64,000 nt of DNA, taken from NCBI RefSeq assembly GCF_001704415.2, contig NC_030824.1, positions 38,931,022-38,995,021 of the forward strand, read 5' to 3'. Below the pieces are notes generated by a model. That model ran no database searches. It had not been told where the DNA came from and saw only the letters and a list, made by a program, of their open reading frames with translations. The DNA comes from Capra hircus. Lineage: Eukaryota; Chordata; Mammalia; Artiodactyla; Bovidae. Shown here in pieces: positions 58,320 to 64,000 of the stretch. Position numbers and translations under genes: made by a program. Positions within the stretch are counted from its first letter, which is position 1. Every line of letters starts with the position of its first letter.

Positions 58320-58528
58320 GCTGTGCTGTGCTTAGTTGCTCATTAGTGTCCAACTCTTTGTGACCCTATGGACTGTAGCCCACCAGCCTTCTCTGTCCGT
58401 GGGGATTCTCCAGGTAAGAATACAGGAGTGGGTTGCCTTCCTCCAGGGGGTCTTCCCAGCCCAGGGATCAAACCCGGGTCTCCCACATTGCAGGCGGATT
58501 CTTTACCATTTGAGCCACAAGAGAAGCC
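58320..58528 (-). mobile_element. Bov-tA SINE
   Basis: The reverse complement of Bov-tA: TTAGTTGCTCATTAGTGTCC tail at the left and TTTGAGCCACAAGAGAAGCC head at the right. Confidence 0.92.
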
Positions 58529-58803
58529 CTTACATAAGAGGTTGGATTAAAATTGAGGTTTTCACAGATGAAACAAGTCAGGCTCACTTGGCTAGACAGC
58601 TTAATAATAATATTTTTAGAAGAAGCTACTTTTAAATATCTTGGACAAGCAAACTTCTTATTTTGCCTTTTATAAATTTGAACAGGTTAACTTATTACCT
58701 GAGGTTGTCAGGCTAATAAATATCAAAGCTACTTTAAATTCAGTCACTGTGCCAATCTTATCTCTTCTCTTAAGCTGAATAACTTAACAATCACTTCAGA
58801 TGA
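58529..58803. other. No gene recognised
   Basis: AT-rich DNA. Nothing recognised. Confidence 0.4.
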
Positions 58804-58825
58804 GATGTCTTCTCATCATTCTTAG

Positions 58826-59117
58826 ACATCTGATCTTAGACATTACTTTGCCGACTAAGGTCCATCTAGTGAAAGCTATGGTTTTACCAGTAGTCATGTA
58901 TGGATGTGAGAGAGAGTTGGACTATAAAGAAAGCTGAGCTCCAAAGAATTGATGCTTTTGAACTGTGGTGTTGGAGAAGACTCTTGAGAGTAACTTAGAC
59001 TGCAAGGAGATCCAACCAGTCCATTCTGAAGGAGATCAGTCCTGGGTGTTCTTTGGAAGGACTGATGCTGAAGCTGAAACTGCAATACTTAGGCTACCTG
59101 ATGTGAAGACATCTGTT
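58826..59117 (+). mobile_element. BovB internal fragment truncated at both ends, flanked by 22-bp direct repeats
   Basis: A plus-strand BovB piece from the 'gacattactttgcc' region to GGCTACCTGATGTGAAG, so it lacks the last 250 bp or so of the element, including the 3' terminus. A perfect 22-bp direct repeat (58804-58825 and 59118-59139, core GATGTCTTCTCATCATTC) brackets it. ACATCTG also occurs just inside both borders. Confidence 0.85.
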
Positions 59118-59169
59118 GATGTCTTCTCATCATTCTTAGTAGGATACATTCATTCATTTAGAAACATTT

Positions 59170-59469
59170 TGTTGTTTTTGTTCAGTTGTTAAGTTGTGTC
59201 CAACTCTTTGTGACCCCATGGACTGTGACATCCCAGGCTCCTCTGTCCTCTGTTATCTCCTAGGGTTTGCTCAAATTAATGTCCATTGATTTGGTGATGC
59301 TGTATAACCTTCTCATTCTCTGCTGCTCCCTTCTCCTTTTGCCTTCAATCTTTCTCAGCATCAGGGTCTTTTCCAATGTGTTGTCTCTTTGCATTAGGTG
59401 GCTAAAGTACTGGGGCTTTAGCTTCAGCATCAGTCTTTCCAAAGAATATTCAGGATTGATTTCCTTTAG
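59170..59469 (-). mobile_element. BovB LINE 3' end, older
   Basis: About 300 bp of BovB 3' sequence on the minus strand with many substitutions. The 3' end is at the left after TTGTTCAGTTG. It lies 30 bp from the right-hand repeat of the preceding BovB fragment, in opposite orientation. Confidence 0.88.
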
Positions 59470-59474
59470 TGACC

Positions 59475-60330
59475 ACTTAACATGTAGTGGGCATTATAGG
59501 TTGTAGCAGGTTCTGAGATAAAGTGATGAGACCTTAAACAAGGCTTGTATTCTTCTGAGATTTTAGACTCTTGGATGGAGACCAACAATAAGACAATAGG
59601 TTAAAGAGTCAATAGTATAATTTGAGATATTTATAAGTCTTCTGAAAAAAAATAAGCAAAATAGGAAAGAAGGAAGTGACAAGAATGGGGTTAATATTTT
59701 CAGTATCATATGAATGCTTGCTGCTGCTGCTAAGTCGCTTCAATCATGTCCAACTCTGTGAGACCCCATAGATGGCAGCCCACCAGGCTCCACTGTCCTT
59801 GGGATTCTCTAGGCAAGAACACTGGAGTGTGTTGCCATTTCCTTCTCCAATGCATGAAAATGAAAAGTGAAAGTGAAGTCGCTCAGTTGTGTCCAACTTC
59901 GCAACCCCACGGACTGCAGCCTACCAGGCTCCTCCATCCATGGGATTTTCCAGGCAAGAGTACTGGAGTGGGTTGCCATTGCCTTCTCCATATGAATGCT
60001 TAGCATATAAATTAATCTCTCTCCGGAGAGACTATTTTAACAGACAGATATTAAGAAGAAAGAAAGAAATTACATGAACATAGGAGGAAGAGAAAGTAAA
60101 GCATCTGAGGTGGGAACAAACTTGCAGTGCTTGAGTCATAATGCAAATGTCAATTTGTATAATATATAATAGAAGAGAGGGAGATGGGTGAGGGGGGGCA
60201 CCAGAGAGATAGCACGATTAGATCAGGTAGGGTCTTGCTCACCCTAGTACAGAGTATAAATCTCATCCTAAATGTAACTGGAAATCATTAAAATGTTTTA
60301 AAAAGAAGAATCATATGATGTTTCTTTCCT
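59475..60330 (-). mobile_element. Probable L2 remnant, interrupted by Bov-A2
   Basis: Left part: 'caggttctgagataaagtgatgagacc' (59508). Right part: 'aagcatctgaggtgggaacaaacttgcagtgct' (60099), 'gatcaggtagggtcttgctcaccc' (60221) and 'taactggaaatcattaaaatgttttaaaaag' (60276). Together they follow reverse-complement L2. The Bov-A2 at 59720-59988 splits it. Confidence 0.5.
59720..59988 (-). mobile_element. Bov-A2 SINE with 13-bp TSD
   Basis: A minus-oriented complete Bov-A2, bracketed perfectly by CATATGAATGCTT at 59707-59719 and 59989-60001. Confidence 0.96.
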
Positions 60331-61167
60331 TTTCTAACAGATTTGTAGGAACATGGAAAGTATAGAAGTGAAAAGATGAATTAGGAGACTTTTGCAAAAA
60401 TCTGGGGAATAACATACAAACCAGTATTTGTCCTTCTCAAGTTGATGAAAGCTCTTGATGCTGCTAAAGTAATTTTTACAATTATAAAACCCTCTCCCAC
60501 CCCCAAATTGGCCACTTTTGTGTTATTTAATCCAGTTTTATTCATTTTCTTACTATGTAGTGGGGAAAATTAACAATTTCATCAGAACTCTGGCTTTTAT
60601 GTATATCTCCAGTGACACAGCAGGAGCAGAAACAGCTCAGAATCATTGGTCAACAATTAAAATGTATCTATGTGACCTCCTTAACTTAAATTTACAGCAA
60701 GGATGAGGCTCTGAAAAATGAAAATCATATGGATGTACTGAGAAATCAGTAGGGGGTGGAGCACAGGTGGCATTATTTATTTAAATTTAGGGGAAAATCT
60801 ACAAATAGAAGGTAATAATGCAGAAAAGAGGCAAAGTCTTATTTTGGGAAATTGGAAAATAATAGCAGAATTTCAGATAGTTTGCTATTACAGTATTTAT
60901 TTACAGAGGGATAAAGAAGGTTTATTGGCATTTGTCAATAATTCATAGTTATCATAAGATTAATTTTTGAATCTTGACCATTCTGTTTTGAGACAATCTT
61001 AGATATGTTTTTCTTCATGAAGAATCATTTAAAAGGCACATTTTGTCAACAGTTACAACTCTTTTAGAGAATATATCACCTCTTTAAATCTACAACTCTA
61101 TATTTATCCAAAATATTTTCATATTTTAATTATTATCATAAGTGAAATTGTCCATTACTTTCTAGAA
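60331..61167. other. No gene recognised
   Basis: AT-rich DNA without recognised features. Confidence 0.4.
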
Positions 61168-61260
61168 GTTCAGTTTAGTTCAGTCGCTTACGTCGTGTCT
61201 GACTCTTTGCTACCCTATGGACTGCAGCACACCCGTCCTCCCTATCCATCACCAACTCCT
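61168..61260 (-). mobile_element. BovB 3' terminal fragment (about 90 bp)
   Basis: TTCAGTTTAGTTCAGTCGCT at the left continues into the BovB 3' end and stops at CACCAACTCCT, giving a very short 5'-truncated copy. Confidence 0.85.
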
Positions 61261-61917
61261 GGCCCATTCAAAACTGCTTATCACAAAACACATGTAATCC
61301 AGGGGATTATGCATAATATTCCTTCATTTATCTCATCAAGTTACCATTAAGTTCTATTTTGGTGGAGTTTGCTTTTGGTGGAAATTCAGAAATAGCTTCT
61401 GTTTCTTCTCTCCTGTTCCTTCCTTATTAACTATTCCCATCATAGTCTTTGTTTGGTTTTTCAGTGTCTTCTCTTTCCTGCTCCTGGTCCTATTTCTACT
61501 CTGCACAACTAAGTTCCTCAAGGTTCAATATGCTCTGAATACCATCTTGTTTATGTCTTTGGAGGAGGTGTGAGGTCTTTCAGATTCTTCAGAGTAGAGA
61601 AAACCAAACATCCTGGCTCTTGCCAATATTGACCATACACTGTATACATATTCGATTATGAAAAGTAGCCTTGATTTCTACTTGATACATCTCTAAGCTT
61701 GTAATGGTGTGATGGGGGCACATACATGGAGAGGAAATTATAAAGCTGCTTGAAAATAATGGTAGAGCAAAGTAGGTGAAATGAAGAAATTGAAGGTAAA
61801 CACTAAAAATGAGCAGCAAGACTGAAATCTGGGATAATGGGGACATTTTGTTGAGACAGAGTAGATAATTAAGAAACATTTGTTACATGAAGTGATGTGA
61901 ATTAGAGTTAGCAGAGT
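61261..61917. other. No gene recognised
   Basis: No repeat or exon recognised. The minus-strand frame at 61589-61879 has no family signature. Confidence 0.4.
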
Positions 61918-62261
61918 ATTCAGTTCAGTTCATTTCAGTTCAGTCGCTCAGTCATGTCCGACTCTGCGACCCCATGAATCACAGCACGCCAGGCCTCCCT
62001 GTCCATCACTGTCTCCCAGAATCCATTCAGACTCACGTCCATCAAGTCAGTGATGCCATCCAGCCATCTCATCCTCGGTTGTCCCCTTCTCCTTCTGCCC
62101 CCAATCCCTCCCAGCATCAGAGTCTTTTCCAATGAGTCAACTCTTCACATGATGTGGCCAAAGTACTGGAGTTTCAGCTTTAGCATCATTCCTTCCAAGG
62201 AAATCCCAGGGTTGATCTCCTTCAGAATGGACTGGTTGGATCTCCTTGCAGTCCAAGGGAC
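61918..62261 (-). mobile_element. BovB LINE 3' end, young
   Basis: About 345 bp of BovB on the minus strand with TTCAG tail repeats at the left. It is close to the 3.0 and 11.3 kb copies and still carries an open C-terminal tail frame (61935-62132). The truncation falls after CTTGCAGTCCAAGGGA. No TSD found. Confidence 0.92.
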
Positions 62262-62454
62262 AGGGTTAAGGAAATGGCAGGCATATGAAGCATTGCTTAG
62301 TAAGAGCACAGCAAGGTTGGAGACTAATAGGATATAAAACATAAATTGTTTCAATGATCACAATGAAGCACTGAGTCTTGGGTTATAGTGGTACTAGACT
62401 CAAAAAATTGTAGAAGAGGGTAAAAATATAATTTAGATATTTGCCACATAAAAG

Positions 62455-62607
62455 TGTAGTCTACAGACAATTAGCAACAGCAGAGATGGGAGCTCATTAA
62501 AAATGAAACTCAGCCCCTCCTCATGTTCCAAGTTTAATGAAAAAGATTTTATAAATAAAATCTTCATGTGATTCATGCATACATTGAAATTTAAGAAGCA
62601 CTAGTGT
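62455..62607 (-). mobile_element. MER5-like hAT-Charlie DNA transposon remnant
   Basis: 'agtctacagacaattagcaacagcagagatgggagctcattaaaaatgaaactcag' at the left and 'catgtgattcatgcatacattgaaatttaagaagcact' at the right follow reverse-complement MER5A/B. The middle is AT-rich and eroded. Confidence 0.6.
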
Positions 62608-63747
62608 ATGATTAATATAAGAGAAGGTAAAGTGGATGGTAGCAAATATCAAAAATTTTTGGCAATGGCAAAACATTTATTATAAATCATTCAGTGACAG
62701 GATTAACAATCTTAATGTCTAGGAGTAGACATAGTTTTTGTAAAAAAAAAAAAAAGATAAATATTTGTGGGATAAACAAATGAAGAAACAAAATGCAGGT
62801 TGGTAACAGGTAAACAGCAGAGAAAATAAAGTGGAGAGAAATGACTTTTCCATTTTTCCAGCCTGTCTCCATGGTCAGACTCTCTGCTCCATTTCTCCTA
62901 TAACATAAATTACAAAGTGTGTCTCCTTTCTCTAATCAAGACCTATCTGTGCATCTGAGTCCTGATGCTTTGGCAGCAGAAAGCCCCATTTTAGCTTTCC
63001 CTATTAGGACTTAAGAGAGGAAGCTGGCCACTGCTTTCTTATTTGTCCCTTGATCATCCTAATTGAAAGTGAAACTTTGCATTTATTGAGAGTGACTTCA
63101 GATGGAAATTGGAGAACTATCTAGACAGCAGGGATCTGGAGACCAAACCGCTCTGGGTAATTTCTTCCCCAGGATTATGCAGAACCAATCCACATTACAG
63201 CTTTCTGTCACCTTGTGAGTTGTTAGCTATTAAACAGGGATGGGGGCTGGGCAGCCCTTGATAAGCCTTGCTCATTTTGTCACAGATGATTTCAAATCTT
63301 TCAGCTTATGTGTAGAAATTATATAATTTTTGACATAAGGGAAAATGGAGCAATACCCTCTGGGGCAGATGTCATAATGAATGTCATAAATGCCAAGAGC
63401 CCTTGAGGGTTGTGGAATTTATAATGAAAAAGAAGTATTTTTCTGTTAAATAATGTACCACTTGGAGATAAGCAGAGTTTTCTGAACTGTATAATTCTGG
63501 TACACCTATGCTAAAAACTCATGATAATAAATGGTAGAGGGATTTTGGTACTGATACTGGAATAGGGAGATCAATTGAAGTGGTCAAGCACATCAGCCTT
63601 GCAGGTCCTCTGGCTAGCGACTGGGATCACCACCATGAGTTTCATGAAAGCAAAGACTGTAAAGTAAAGACTGTAAAGCCATATTGAAGTAGCATAATTT
63701 ATCTCAATCACTTTCAAAAATTTCTAACATGTTTGCTTTAAATATAT
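62608..63747. other. Repeat-poor stretch, no gene recognised
   Basis: Holds a short A run at 62742-62754. The part at 62860-63480 has balanced base composition and no recognised repeat, but also no convincing exon. Confidence 0.4.
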
Positions 63748-63940
63748 TCAGTCATGTCCGACTCTTTGCAACTCCATGAACTGTAGCCTGCCAGGCTCCT
63801 CTGTCCATGGAATTCTCCAGGCAAGAGTACTGGAGTGGGTTGCCACTTTCTTCTCTAGGGGATATTCCTGATCCAGGGATCAAACCTGAGTCTCCTGCAT
63901 TGCAGGCAGATTCTTTATCATCTGAGCCACCAGGGAAGCC
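63748..63940 (-). mobile_element. Bov-tA SINE
   Basis: The reverse complement of Bov-tA: ATTCAGTCATGTCCGACTC at the left and CTGAGCCACCAGGGAAGCCA at the right, well preserved. Confidence 0.94.
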
Positions 63941-64000
63941 AGTGATTTTATATACCGATTTAGTTTTTTTAACAACTTGCATACTAAATTTTATTATTTT

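Noticed and set aside
58826..59469. The opposite-oriented BovB pieces at 58.8-59.1 and 59.2-59.5 kb as one twin-primed insertion
   Set aside because: They overlap in element coordinates, differ in divergence, and the first has its own 22-bp direct repeats, so they are separate events.
1..64000. CRISPR arrays, bacterial operons, phage or plasmid features, and a novel multi-gene defence system
   Set aside because: The window is mammalian repeat-rich DNA. No array of evenly spaced short repeats and no cluster of intact genes is present.

Overview
This 64 kb window comes from a nuclear genome of a bovid or closely related horned ruminant. It carries BovB (RTE-clade) LINEs together with Bov-tA and Bov-A2 SINEs, which are built on the BovB 3' end, plus ruminant L1 copies and an older cetartiodactyl CHR-type SINE. 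The background is AT-rich. I found no host protein-coding exon, no rRNA, no functional tRNA and no CRISPR array. Every long reading frame I could recognise is a decayed LINE frame or a shadow of a repeat. The window is best read as intergenic or deep-intronic DNA. Species cannot be assigned by eye.

Layout. 0-12 kb: an L1 3' end, a CHR-type SINE, three Bov-A2 and two Bov-tA copies, a MER20 DNA transposon, a 1.8 kb minus-strand BovB, two MIRs, and a small BovB rearranged at its 5' end. 12-21 kb: a tiny L1 tail, a probable solo LTR, a (GT)19 microsatellite, a plus-strand BovB 3' end, a Bov-tA, and a 4.2 kb L1 whose 5' half is inverted relative to its 3' half. 21-33 kb: a 0.9 kb BovB with a perfect 13-bp target-site duplication (TSD), several Bov-tA copies, a second ruminant L1 (2.3 kb, minus strand) and an older L1 3' end. 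33-40 kb: an unclassified 90-bp tandem duplication, old MaLR LTR pieces, BovB fragments, an old inverted L1 tail, and a relatively repeat-poor stretch at about 37.3-39.05 kb. 40-46 kb: a nearly full-length but dead BovB on the plus strand, facing a 1.3 kb BovB on the minus strand. 46-64 kb: many Bov-tA copies, a Bov-A2 on each strand, MIR/L2 remnants, several short BovB pieces (one with an unusually long direct repeat and no 3' end) and a MER5-like DNA transposon remnant.

No operon or pathway is present. What the window records is retrotransposition: LINE reverse transcriptases making 5'-truncated and sometimes 5'-inverted copies, with SINEs mobilised in trans. I matched flanking direct repeats for many insertions, which fixes their boundaries to the base. 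The items most worth a second look are the two 5'-inverted young insertions (an L1 and, less expectedly, a BovB), the BovB fragment with 22-bp direct repeats but no 3' end, two BovB copies sharing the same change in the reverse-transcriptase active site, and an unexplained nested inverted repeat near 27 kb. Family names were assigned by recall of consensus sequences, not by database search.
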